A stretch of DNA of 64,000 nt from Chaetomium olivaceum (Eukaryota; Ascomycota; Sordariomycetes; Sordariales; Chaetomiaceae), in NCBI GenBank assembly GCA_039881045.1, contig JAYWVB010000012.1, positions 124,001 to 188,000 of the forward strand, read 5' to 3'. The translations under genes were made by a program, and so were the position numbers. The notes below the pieces were generated by a model. That model was not told where the DNA came from. It ran no database searches and was given only the letters and a program-made list of their open reading frames with translations. Shown here in pieces: positions 1 to 9,902 of this stretch. Positions within the stretch are counted from its first letter, which is position 1. Each line of letters starts with the position of its first letter.

Positions 1-289
1 TGGGATTTCTTGTCGATTCCAGTCAACTCTGGCTGCTCCGAGTCAAAGTTTTCGGGAATGAGTCTGCTCAGTGTCCTAAAAAGCCTAGAACTGGTATCGA
101 GTTGGATGCGGCCATCATCTGTTCGTTTCTTGTGAGCCTAGGGCGCCAACGAAGCAACAATTGTCAATAGCTTTTACCTTGAACAGAAACTGATCTTATT
201 TCCGGATACCCGTCTACCACAGCGGCATCATAAGAAGGGGGTAAACAGTTCTGACTTTCCATAGGCTGAGCCTCTGTTGGGTCCTCCAT
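1..289 (-). CDS. partial gene, N-terminus with PPSY motif (runs off left edge)
   Basis: Two short exons on the minus strand join in frame: exon 1 at 289-178, an intron of 59 bp at 177-119 (GTAAAA donor, AACAG acceptor), and exon 2 from 118 to the window edge. The product starts MEDPTEAQPM, has a PPSYDAAV stretch near residue 17, and continues DDGRIQLDTSSRLFRTLSRLIPENF. PPSY fits a PPxY WW-domain ligand, which is an inference. About 76 residues are visible and no catalytic domain. The coding call rests on clean splice sites, phase agreement and a coding-like composition. The function is unknown and the rest of the gene lies outside the window. Confidence 0.55.
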
Positions 290-661
290 GGCATATCTCT
301 TGTCATGGCAAATATTAAGTCCTCAATTGGTAAAGAGCCGGGATCTGATGCGTGTTATCCAGAAGACCCAAGTGTCGCTTCCTCGAGTTGATCGTCGGGG
401 GAGAAATGTCTACTGTATCACATTTTTCATTCAATTGAGAGAGATCTGTTTTATACTACCTACCTAAATATATACCTGACCTATCCGTATCCCTTTTCGC
501 AAGGTTTATATAGATCCATTTGCCGCGTGGCCACTTGCCACTAATACAATGGGGCGAGTTTCAGCTCGGCAATACGCGTATAAACGAGTGGGTAACGAGC
601 TTGGATGGCCAGCCAGGGACCTCCCGCTTTCCTTGCGGGAAATGCCGCCGAAAATTGCTTA
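290..661. other. intergenic, presumed promoter
   Basis: Lies between the start of the left-edge gene and the left end of the first pogo element. It includes an AT-rich stretch around 440-480 (TACCTACCTAAATATATACC). No ORF in this stretch looks coding. Confidence 0.5.
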
Positions 662-2523
662 ACGTACTTGCATAACGAAGCGCCCACCATAACGAAGCGC
701 CCCACTTTTCCCGGACCTCAACCACTTTGTGTAAGTCAATTCAGCCACAACAACTCAAATCAATTAAAACTACTCGGAGTCACTGTCTTCAGACATCTCG
801 CAAACTACTTGACATGTCCGCGCATTGTGGCCGGGCTTCTTGCAGTTGCTGCAGAGCCGAATCGTGGCCCACCCACTGTTATACAACCACTACTCCCTGA
901 CGTTTCCTCGCAGTCCTTATCACCAAGTCCCCGGTCAGCCATCAAACCCTTTGCCTCTTGTAAACTAAGTGATCCTCCTTCCTGCAGACGCGTTTTCTTT
1001 GTCCTACGGCGCTTGCTTAGTCGCTCATTTGCTGTACGAAGTTCCTGGGCCTCAGCTCGGAGTAACACCATTTCATGTGCCAATTTTGAGATGCTCTTGG
1101 CCTGCAAGTCGATGATGTCGAAAATGTGAGTCGGAGAGCTACCTTGATGGTTCTCGATCTTCCGCTTAGAGTGATGGAGCTCTTGGTCGCGTCGTACGCA
1201 TTGGATGGGGTCTTCAGGGCCCAAGTCGAGGCTGTTCCGGGACGCGAGTTGGAGGAGATGGGGTAAGTGGCTTAGGGTCGAGGCAAGAAACTACCAATTC
1301 AGGGTCAAAAGGAACAAGGCCAGTTGCTCTAAAGCCCGCTCGTATGTTGTTCGCTGTGATTGAAGCGTGAAATGCCTCGACAAACGCGTCGAAGAAGTCC
1401 TCCTTCGTAATGTGGGTGATCTGCATCCGCATCATCTGCTCAATCCGCTTGCCGTACGAGGCCTTGAGCGGACTAAAACACCCAACATCAAGAGGCTGGA
1501 GAAAGTGGGAAGAATGGGGAGGCATGCAAAGTGTAACAATGTTGTTGGCCTTGCAGAAATCTTCGAAGTCGACCGAGTGGTGGCTTTCGTTGGCCGTCAA
1601 GGTGAGCAGTCGATACGTGTACCCCTCTCGTACGGCGTTTGGTAGCCTCGTCGAAATGTTTAGCCAATCGAGGCCAATCTCATTTGTTGTCCAGCCATTC
1701 TCGCTTGTATGGACTCTCCATTCGGGCTGGAACCGGCTGTCCTGGTACCAAGGGAGGAGGTGGTTTTTCCCCTTGACGACAAAGTACGGCGGCACGACCC
1801 AGCCATCCGCACACACAGCTTGGATCACCGTAACCCACTCTCGATTGCCAGGCTGCTTTGTGCGAGGCCGTCCACGTCGCTCGGAGCTCGTCACGACCTT
1901 TGCACTCGAAAGTATGCCCATCTGGAACCCAGTCTCGTCGAAGTTGTAGATGTCCCCCTCTTGGATCGCGTATTTATCGATTACGTTGCGTACGAGCCGA
2001 AACCACGCGTTTACTACGTCGGGATCTTCGCATTGGGCTCTCTTGTAATCGATTCGGCGTCGGAAACGCGTCGTAACCTTGGAATGTCGCTTTACGAAAC
2101 CGTTTGCCCATCGGGGTCCGACGCCCGACGCGCCGCGTGCGGCCCGAAGGCGATCGGCCATTTCTCGAAGGTCCGAGAGCTGGGGCTGAAATCCTCGCGC
2201 ATCAAGGTCGAGTACTCTCTCAAGAAGGACTTGCTCTTCAAAGTCAGTCAGTTTTCGAAGGTTGGCTGGTATTTCGCGTCGTGGTTGCTTTCCGGCGCGT
2301 CGGTCGCGGAGCGAGCTTCGTGAGACCTCGTAGATCGCAGAAGCTTTTCGGACAGAAAGTTTAGGGTCTTTCTTGAGAGCTTCAAGCGCAAGGATCATAC
2401 GAGTTTCTTTTGGAAGAGATTCCATTTTGTTGTGTGGAGAAAAGTGAGGATAGAGTTGGAAGGTTGTTAGGTGTAAAAAAGTGGGCGCTTCGTTATGGTG
2501 GGCGCTTCGTTATGCAAGTACGT
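662..2523 (-). mobile_element. Fot1/pogo-type DNA transposon, copy 1, with TIRs and TA target site
   Basis: A complete Tc1/mariner-superfamily element of 1862 bp. The ends are perfect inverted repeats of 43 bp if the flanking TA is counted (660-702 and 2483-2525), and TA on both sides is the expected target duplication. Each end starts ACGTACTTG and then carries two tandem copies of the 17-bp unit CATAACGAAGCGCCCAC. Inside is one minus-strand transposase gene, broken by small indels. The intact ends suggest it could still be mobilised in trans by a related transposase. The superfamily assignment rests on TIR, TA target site and transposase together. Confidence 0.92.
770..2425 (-). pseudogene. 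Fot1/pogo transposase, frameshifted
   Basis: The main frame 2425-1214 (403 aa) has an N-terminal HTH/CENP-B-like part (start MESLPKETRMILALEALKKDP, about residues 1-140) followed by the DDE domain with FDETG and MPPHSSHFLQPLDVGCF. The second DDE block, normally DGHES, reads TANES. Comparison with copy 2 suggests two offsetting 1-bp indels. After PPTR the frame changes. NHQGSSP and the ERLSKRRRTKKTR coiled/basic part lie in another frame (1224-805). The terminal zinc knuckle CSNCKKPGHNARTC is readable only in a third frame near 810-850, ending at 770. At least three net shifts make an active product unlikely. Confidence 0.9.
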
Positions 2524-3568
2524 TACTGGGCATGCTAAGAAGACTCTGTTTTGTCAATTTCAATGTTGAAGACCCCCCATCTGGCCGTGTTTCACCCCCA
2601 TCTTTCCCATTACAGCTGGATCCGATTGCCAGATCCCGGCATCAATAAAGGAGCCAGCCGATCTTTCAGTCGCAGCAGGCATTGGCATGGAATTGGCTCT
2701 CCATTCTCAAATCCAAGCCTTGGAGATAATAAGACATTGCGGATAGACGAGCGAGTAAGAGTTCGAAAGCGATCTTAGCTACTAGTTACTAAGTACCTAA
2801 GGTACATACTTCGCTGTGTATTGTTTTGAAAACACGAGTGTAGACAGGACGCTACAACCAAGTCGTCAAGGGCTAAAGATATTGAGAAAAATGAAATAAA
2901 AACATATAATAAAGGGGATTCCCAAGTCACCACCCACCTTAGCATAACACGTGTAGTCCTGCTGTCAAAAGCTTATCATTTCGGGGAAAAGGTGTCAAAA
3001 AACGGATGGTCTCGGTATGCAAAAACGGCCGCTTCTTTCCCTCCGTTAGTGTTCTCGTTTAACGAAAACGGAGAACTCGGCTGTGCCACAGAACCGGAAG
3101 ACTTGGCGCGACACCACCATCGCGCAGTCCCTTCGCGGGCACAGCCCCCGGGCAGCATCAAAAGCATTCTGACGCTCGTTAGTCCCGATGAACAGAGCAA
3201 GCAGGAGGCAAATACACAAAACTCCCCTTACTACGAATATCTTCGTTCACGCGTGTGTGTGTGTCTAAGAACAAGCGCAAAGCGGATTGGGTTGTTCCAG
3301 TTCAGTTGATGAGGCACCCGCCTGCATAAACCATCCGCATACCGTCCGCATCGAGCTCTGGGTTAGGGATAGGTGATGTGCGACGAGATCAATTCCAGAT
3401 TCCATCTGGCGTTCAGGCCTCTCTTACAGTCTTACTAGGTAGGGGACGGATTGCTGATGACTGGGTTGACGTTAATAAAAGACCCAGTAGGGCAGTTATG
3501 GATGTTAGCGGAGGACTCACAAGGACTGAACGGAACCTGAAGGTAAGGGTTAAGGGCATCCGCAACAG
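2524..3568. other. intergenic, nothing recognised
   Basis: About 1 kb between pogo copy 1 and the ankyrin-locus fragment. It holds short ORFs without family similarity and a GTACCTAAGGTAC-like palindrome near 2795. I see no RNA gene or repeat end here. Confidence 0.4.
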
Positions 3569-3790
3569 CGCCCATCGGTATCATCACGGCCCTTGTCTCC
3601 GCCATAAAGACATGCGGAGGGACCTACCTGCGCGCTTTCATTGGCCCCGCCCAAGAGGGAGCAGCCGCCGCCAAGGTCGAAATGTGCACATCCACGGGGC
3701 GCGATGTCTGCGAGCTGTTTACCAGGGGCGGCATCACCCGCTCGCTGGGCAAGCCGTCGATTCTTGAGCTTGTGATGTGCAGCCTGCACC
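3569..3790 (+). pseudogene. fragment of the N-terminal domain found in fungal ankyrin-repeat proteins
   Basis: Reads IGIITALVSAIKTCGG, LRAFIGPAQEGAAAAKVE and RDVCELFTRGGITRSLGKPS in one frame. From memory of the family, this resembles the conserved block (VVSAIRVCG, LRAFIGRAQEG, RDVCEL, GGIARV.G.P) that precedes membrane segments in many large Sordariomycete ankyrin/NLR-associated proteins. A plausible acceptor (CAACAG) lies just before it. Downstream the frame dissolves into unrelated sequence and no complete gene can be assembled. It is a remnant, possibly of the same ancestral locus as the ankyrin ORFs that follow. Confidence 0.5.
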
Positions 3791-4222
3791 AGGATTCCAA
3801 GTTCTTTCCTCGGCGACGACGGGATCATCGCGGCTACACTGCCCTTATTCGGAAAGTACAGGAGAAGGGCTTCTCTATATTTCTATCTGCTGAACTCTTT
3901 GGTCTTGTGCGGGAAAACTCGTGCTCCAGCGGGGAAACAGACTAGTCAGGTACTTATTGTGCCGACTGCGCTATATTTGCTGTGCGCTCCGGTATCGGTG
4001 CTGGGGCTGGAAGCAGACTCTAACTCTACGTCAGGATGACCTTCAAACGACCCGGAAGAGCTGGAATTTGAGGGGGCGGCCAACCTTGGGGGCGCTCTCG
4101 AAGGGTCGTTGACCAAAGCAGTCCAAAACCCCGGGACACTATGGAGAAGTATCTCCCTCGCACTCGCCTGGGCATTCAACGGTCCTCGCATATCAAACAG
4201 CAGTTATCTACGTTTCCCTCTG

Positions 4223-5754
4223 ATGGCGGATACGCCAGGAAGGGAAGCCTCGTTGTTTTGCAATGCCGTAGATCTCGACGACTATGACCTGGCATACCTC
4301 CTGCGACGTTTCGCTCCCGGCAACGGGTTCGGTGACCGGTATACGAATTGGCTGACGGCTGGATCGTTCAAAGACCGCAAGCCCCTATCGCGGGCCGCCA
4401 AAACAGGGAACCTACCCATGATACATATTCTTTTGTCAAGCGGAACGCCCGAGAAAAAGGAGATATTTGCGTACCAGCAACTGCTGCTTGGCTCAGCCTG
4501 GGTGCGGGACCTGCCCACCCTCGAATCTGCCGTGGCGGCCCTGAGACACCGAAACGGGGAGATTGACAAGAAGGATGAATGCGGCCAGACAACATTATCA
4601 ATCTGTTCACGCTGCGGGTACCCAGCGTGCGTAAAACACTTTCTCGCCCTCGGTCGCGCTGTTGTGGATCCTGCTACGCAGGACAATGCTGGGAGAACCC
4701 CACTATCTTGGGCATTGAAGGAGTATAATGACCCTATTTACAAGTGTTTGAAGGGGGTACCGATACTTGTGGGATACCACCGGATCGTTGGTGGAGAAGG
4801 GCAAGGCGGAGGAATATGACGCGGTCGTCGAGGAACTGATCGACGAGGATTGCCTTGATGTCATGGAACCTTTCATTGCCGACAATGAAGGGAAAACGAT
4901 TCTCCGCCTAGCGGCACTGACTGGCTCGGTAAAGTTAACGAAAGAAATCCATAGAGCGCTCGAATCATTCCCGCAAAACGATCGGGTCGATTCGGACCAT
5001 CGAACACCGCTCGCGCTCGCGGCGATGGATGGATACGCGCCAGCGTAATGCTCCGGATCGCGAAGACCGAACGCCGCTTCAGCTGGCCGCCTCTTGTGAG
5101 ACTGGAGTGGCCGCCGTCGAAGCGCTCCTGGAAGCAGTCGATATTGACCCCAACGTCCGGGACCCCGAGGGCAGAACACCGCTCATGCTCGCCGCCCGCT
5201 CATCCTTTCGAGATTCAGCGAAGAGGGCCACGGTGCAGGCACTCTTGAAGCGAAAAAACGTCAGAGTGAGCTTCGCAGACAATCTCGGACGCACTGCCCT
5301 CTCGTATGCAGCCGAGGCTGGACTCCACTTTGTTGGGCAATTCAATCCTACAGTTTGGGAGACTTTGCAGGTGATTAGCCTCATGCTTTGCGACAAGCGG
5401 GTTGTGGTTCCGGATCCAAACCTGGAAAGTTGCCACGGGACCAAGTTGGCGATTGGTAAGCTTGGAGATGAGGATAGCGATGGAAGCGATGGAAGAAGCT
5501 ATGGAAACGATGGAAGCGATGAAAGCGACGGAAGCGACGTAAGCGACGAGCTCCACCCCACTCAGCGCCCGCCCAGTGGGAGGACGCCGATGTTTCTGGT
5601 GAGGATGGGAGTCTGGAGGACGTGGGAGGATGACGATGGTCATCGTCACTGGGGCAGGGTCGAGAACCCCCAGCTCGTGAACGAGTACATCAAAGCCTCA
5701 GGGGGCTTGTTTGACTCTTCCGATAGTGAGATTTACGGCTCGGGTGAGTTGTGA
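4223..5754 (+). pseudogene. ankyrin-repeat protein gene, two frameshifts
   Basis: Three consecutive frames give one ankyrin-type product. The first frame, from the ATG at 4223, reads MADTPGREASLFCNAV, then DRKPLSRAAKTGNLPMIHILL and GRTPLSWALKEYN, to about 4755. The second frame, about 4755-5045, contains DNEGKTILRLAALTGS and DHRTPLALAAMDGY. The third frame, about 5030-5754, contains DREDRTPLQLAA, DPEGRTPLMLAARSS and NLGRTALSYAAEAG. The C-terminus is a Ser/Asp/Gly run coded by a GATGGAAGC-like repeat (5476-5550), then GRVENPQLVNEYIK. No introns explain the changes, so single-base indels near 4755 and 5040 are the simplest reading. Ankyrin repeats mediate protein binding; the specific role is unknown. 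Confidence 0.65.
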
Positions 5755-5973
5755 TGAGGAGCTTGCTCCCAGCTTTACGATGAGAGAGCTTGGCGGCTAC
5801 GACGTGGGACCCTAGGAGGCATGCGAACACGGCAGTACTCAAGGGTCGATGGGTGGCGTCAGATCGGTTCGTGATGTCGAGATATTCCCCACCATACTCT
5901 CCAGTTCAGCCGCTCCGTCTCAACATCATATCCGCCCCATTGTCCACGAATATCTGGGCGACTTCTATCGTTC

Positions 5974-5977
<4 letters not shown>

Positions 5978-6013
<36 letters not shown>
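5978..6013. repeat. (AC)n microsatellite at the LINE 3' end
   Basis: About 18 AC dinucleotides. On the minus strand it forms the (TG)n tail that directly follows the LINE 3' sequence ending AATAAATTTTG. Confidence 0.9.
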
Positions 6014-6016
<3 letters not shown>

Positions 6017-6259
6017 TTATTCCGCCCGGCGGGCTTAACCCGAAAGGGCAACTATACAACTATACAATCTGACTATATATTATTATTCATACCCCGCTAT
6101 GCCCTAAGGCGTGCCGGACCTTCAGCTATTTAATGTACAGGAAAACCGCGCCCTCGCGGGCCGGATGAAAAACCCATACCGACAGTTAAGGAAAGTACAT
6201 GTGCGTGAGCCTGCGTATACAAAGAGAGGAGGCCTCCTGGCCTCCGAGGGAGGTGCGTG

Positions 6260-7117
6260 CTAGGCCGCCGCTTCTAGCTCAAGCCTCCTGGCCAAACTGA
6301 ACATCATCAGCCTCCCTGAGTCCATTAGCCGTTCCAGGACCCTCCCCGCGAGCCGTGCCGATGCAGGATCAATACCGTGTAGAACAGAGTAAAAGTCCCG
6401 TCGCGTTCGAATATCAGTTCTCTCCCATCTTCGAGTCAGCGGTGGGGCCAAACACCACACTACCAGGTGCTCGGCAGTCTCCCGTCCTTCGCCGCACTGG
6501 CAGGCGGGCGTTAGGATCTCTGGGACTCCTCGTGTAAACAGAAAGTCCCGTAGGCCTATTGCCCCCGTTCGGATCTGGACCAGCAGAGAACTCCTCGCCT
6601 TGGTGAGACCGTCGTGCCGTCTTAGCGTTTCATCTCGGAATAGCGTCTCTCGCTGATGGTCAAAGTCGTCCGCCGGTCTGGTGATTGCTCTACCGTCCCG
6701 CTCCTTTAGCCACCTCGCTCTCCAGGCGTCCTCTACCACACTGTCCGTGTCTGCGGCTCCCCCCGTCCAGCGCGCGATCGTGCTCGCGGCTTTCTCCACT
6801 GCCGTGGGCTCCTGCAGTCCCACGGTTCGCGGCCGGCCCCTGTTGCCGCTCCTCGGGCGGAGCCTCTGCTGTATCTTGCGACAGGCAGTGAGAATGATCC
6901 CCCCTGCGGTCCTCTTGCCGCCCTGGCCGTCGTCCAGGTCGGTTCGCTGGAGTCTGGTTTCAAAGTCTGCAAGCCGTTTGTTGAAATACAGGTCTAACGG
7001 TGGCACCCACGTCTCCGTCTCGAGGTTGCGAATGGGAGTGGCTTTGAAGGCTCCCGCCACAATCCGCAAGCTTTTGTTCTGGACCTTCCCGAGGGCCCCC
7101 AATCTGACTATATACAT
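6260..7117 (-). pseudogene. LINE ORF2 C-terminal fragment (post-RT region and zinc motif)
   Basis: An open frame of 285 aa without endonuclease or RT palm motifs. It begins just after the RT, with VQNKSLRIVAGAFKATPIRN, then PPLDLYFNKRL, an Arg-rich linker (NRGRPR), LTKARSSLLVQIRTGAIGL, and a terminal zinc-type CQCGEGRETAEHLVVWC. This order matches the C-terminal part of Tad-clade ORF2 proteins. No RNase H domain is seen. The frame is intact to LELEAAA, but the protein lacks catalytic parts and cannot drive retrotransposition by itself. Confidence 0.75.
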
Positions 7118-7352
7118 TTCCCAAGATATGACCTGATCTCGTCAAAGCCCATACAGAGTACATTCTAGTTCATGCCGTTTCTTGTACCATTTCTCTTCGG
7201 ATTCTCGTGGGTTAGTAGGGTTGTTAGTAGGCTGGCTTGAAGGCGATTCTCCAAGTGTTCAACGTCCTATCTTCGGCGGCTGAAGCGGCGCCTGCTGTCC
7301 GTGGCACGAGGTGAGGAGTGTGGGCTCGGTCGGGTGTAGTGTGTTGGATGTC

Positions 7353-8690
7353 TTAGTTGGCCTGCGGTTGGGTTGTGTCAGGCCGGAGAGATGGGTAAAG
7401 CCTCTGGCAGTTTCGACTGAACGATTCGTGGGGGCCACCGCAGAGGACGCACTTGGCAACCATTTCACAGCAGTTGCCGTGGTGGTGGCCCTCCTTGGCG
7501 CACTTGGCGCACACTTGAGAGTTCCTGCACTGGAAAGCTTTGTGGCCGATTTGCTGGCAGTTGTAGCATTGTTCCGGTTGCATCCGACGTTCGAAGATTC
7601 CCATGTATCCTGACTCTCCTCCGGCGTAGAAGAAGCTCTCGCTAAGCAGCCTCCTGGCGTCGCCGAGTTTCGTGACGTATACTACCATGGATCCATATGC
7701 TTTTGCGGCGTCCCTTCGGCTCAACCAGGCCAGCTTGGCAATCTGCACGTCGTTTTCCTGGCCCAGGGCTTCTGCGGCTCCGGGAAGGATCTTTCCTTCG
7801 TGGTCGATGACAACCGTACGGTTGACGTTGTCGACTTTGACTGGGTACAGCTGGTCTCGAAGGACTCTTGCACCCGGCGTCTTCTTTGCTTCGACGATAT
7901 CCTTGATTTTCTTTACCTCCTCTTCGTTCCTGCCAATAATCCTAAGGCGGTTGATGCTTCCTCTATCTCTGGTAACGGCAACACACCACCAGCTAGGCTG
8001 GTCGCCAGGCGTTCGCATTTCATTTTCAATGAGCTTTCGAAGTGCTACTGGTGTAGTCTCTCCGATGTGTTCCTCTGGAACCCTAGACGTATCGTATCCA
8101 CCGTGCAGAACGCAGGTTCCGGCGTCGTCACCCGACCCGTGGAGGAGGCCGGGGTGTGAATGCTAACTGGAGGGGTCAGTCTGGCGACGTCCGCATATTC
8201 TGGTCGACCCGATGTGGTTCCTTGAACTCTCATCATGGTGTGTAGCTGCAGTCTGGTGTGCAAGCTCGCTGCGAGCTTGAGTGAGCTCCTCTCGCGCTTG
8301 CGACAACTCTTGATTCAACTGGGCCGTTATTTTAGCGACCTCCTCTGCCATGTAGTCCTTCAACTTTCTGAACTGCATGAGAACTTCTGCGTTGATGATA
8401 TCTAACTTGTTGTTGAATTCATGATCCACGGCTTGCTCCGGGCCTCGGGTCTCTTCGCTCGCCTCGTCGACTGCTGCAACCTGGATGGTGCTATTCTTGT
8501 GATTTCTCGGCATTTTCTCATTGTCGTTTTCTTCCTCACAATCCATATCTTCTTTTTGTAGAATTGACTCCATCGCCCTAGTCGTTTTCATCCTCTTGCG
8601 TGGCGGGCGGCGACGCCCCGCTCCTGGAGTTACGGAACTGCCTCGCATGACGTCGACGATGTTTGAAGCGCCGCGCGCCGCACCAGGCAT
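7353..8690 (-). pseudogene. LINE ORF1 (gag-like, CCHC zinc knuckles), frameshifted
   Basis: Starts MPGAARGASNIVDV with a basic patch (GRRRPPRKRMKTTR) and a predicted coiled coil (ITAQLNQELSQAREELTQAR). The frame then changes for a short middle piece (SGRPEYADVARLTPP, about 8260-8045) and returns from 8018. The C-terminus has three CCHC-type knuckles: CYNCQQIGHKAFQC, CAKCAKEGHHHGNC and CVLCGGPHESFSRNC. This arrangement is the nucleic-acid-binding ORF1p of Tad-like elements. Two offsetting shifts near 8200 and 8030 break it. Confidence 0.8.
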
Positions 8691-8699
8691 CTAAGAAAA

Positions 8700-9309
8700 A
8701 ACAAAATCCTCCTCCAGGTGTCTTAAAAAGATGAAAAGAAGCTAGACTTGATATAAAGGTACAGTCATTTGCGTATCAAGAACTAATAGCTCCTGTCAAT
8801 AACCGTACAGTAATCTTCAAAAGACGTTCCTCTACCTCGAAGTAGAAACACGTCCTCTATCATAGGGTTTTATATCTTCGTCGCTAACTGCCTGCCATTT
8901 ATTTTTACTATAATTCGAACTTATGTGGAAGCTAGCAGTAAGTGTCTATGTTGTGATGTTCCTTCGGACTGGGCGATTCGATGAGCCCACGGCAAACTTA
9001 AGGCAAGTAGTTGCTATCTATACTCAAGATGAAGTTCTAGTGTACCCGAGGTAAACAAACATCAGGATGGAAAAGGGGGCCGACCCACCCGGTGAACCAC
9101 TATTTCCGCCCCTTACCCTTTCCTTTACCAGATAATCTCCACTACGATGCCAAGAACCGAGGTATCCGGATCTTTAAGTTTCCGAATTGGTAAGCACCTC
9201 CAGTAAAGTTCAAGGCGAGCGACCTCGAAACATCATTCCCTCCATCAAACTGCACACCCGTCAGCGCAGACTTCAAACCTGGCGCCAACAGAAACCCAGA
9301 AACATCAAA
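8700..9309. other. LINE 5' flank and promoter of the ABM-like gene
   Basis: No coding frame. The part next to 8697 may be LINE 5' UTR. The part next to 9310 is presumably the 5' UTR and promoter of the small gene downstream. Confidence 0.4.
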
Positions 9310-9767
9310 ATGGCACCTATCCACGTTCTAGCCATCCTCACCCCCAAACCGGACAGAGTCGCCCGGGTAAGTACTATACTTAATCCCCTTCTACTTCTGA
9401 TCATGGACTAACTTGAGGACGATGTAGGTGGAGGAACTTGCAAGAGAGATAGCAAGTGGCGTAGAGGCTACCGAGCCTGGCGTGCTCAAGTACCAATGGT
9501 TCAAGGCTGGTACTCCTGCGGAGCCCAAAATTGTCGTTTGGGAGGTGTACGTCTTTCACCTCCGCCCCATTTCCTTTTTGACCTGTAGGGTTGACACTTG
9601 TTCATAGATACGCCGACGAAGCTGCGGTCAATATCCACAAAGCTGGCCCCAAGCTAGCCTTGCTCCTCGAGACCGAGAAGAAGGAGGGTAACTTTGCGGC
9701 CCCCTTAGAGGTCCTTCCCCTTGAGCACTTCGCCGGATGGGCTGCGCGTAAGGAAGCCAAAATTTAG
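9310..9767 (+). CDS. small ABM-domain-like protein, 3 exons
   Basis: Exons 9310-9366, 9428-9546 and 9608-9767 give 111 aa, with phases agreeing at both junctions. Intron 1 has donor GTAAGT, branch GACTAAC and acceptor TAG; intron 2 has donor GTACGT and acceptor CATAG. The protein starts MAPIHVLAILTPKPDRVARVEELAREI, has LKYQWFKAG and VVWEVYADEAAVNIHKAGP, and ends EHFAGWAARKEAKI. Length and pattern fit the dimeric alpha/beta-barrel ABM fold (antibiotic biosynthesis monooxygenase-like), often cofactor-free oxygenases or stress proteins. The substrate is unknown. The hAT element lies 127 bp downstream. Confidence 0.8.
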
Positions 9768-9894
9768 CGTTAGAGTATACTTATGGGACGATGCCTATCA
9801 ATACCGCCGCGCAGTAAATACGCGACGCAGTATGAGTATATTGAACTGGGGCATGCCCCAGTGTAGGTGGAACTGGGTCCTCCTGGCCTGTTCA

Positions 9895-9902
9895 GGGGTA
9901 GG
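9895..9902. repeat. hAT target-site duplication, left
   Basis: GGGGTAGG directly before the left hAT end; repeated exactly at 12809-12816. Confidence 0.9.

Larger units (their letters stand above)
5974..8697 (-). mobile_element. Tad-type non-LTR retrotransposon, internally deleted
   Basis: The minus strand carries a gag-like ORF1 (8690-7353), then about 235 bp without coding, then only the C-terminal end of ORF2 (7117-6260), then a 3' end ending in (TG)n. The endonuclease and nearly all of the reverse transcriptase are missing, although both ends of the coding part remain. This is an internal deletion and not the usual 5' truncation. The 5' boundary beyond 8697 cannot be set from one copy. 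A second copy of the same 3' tail lies at 47648-47705. Confidence 0.8.
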
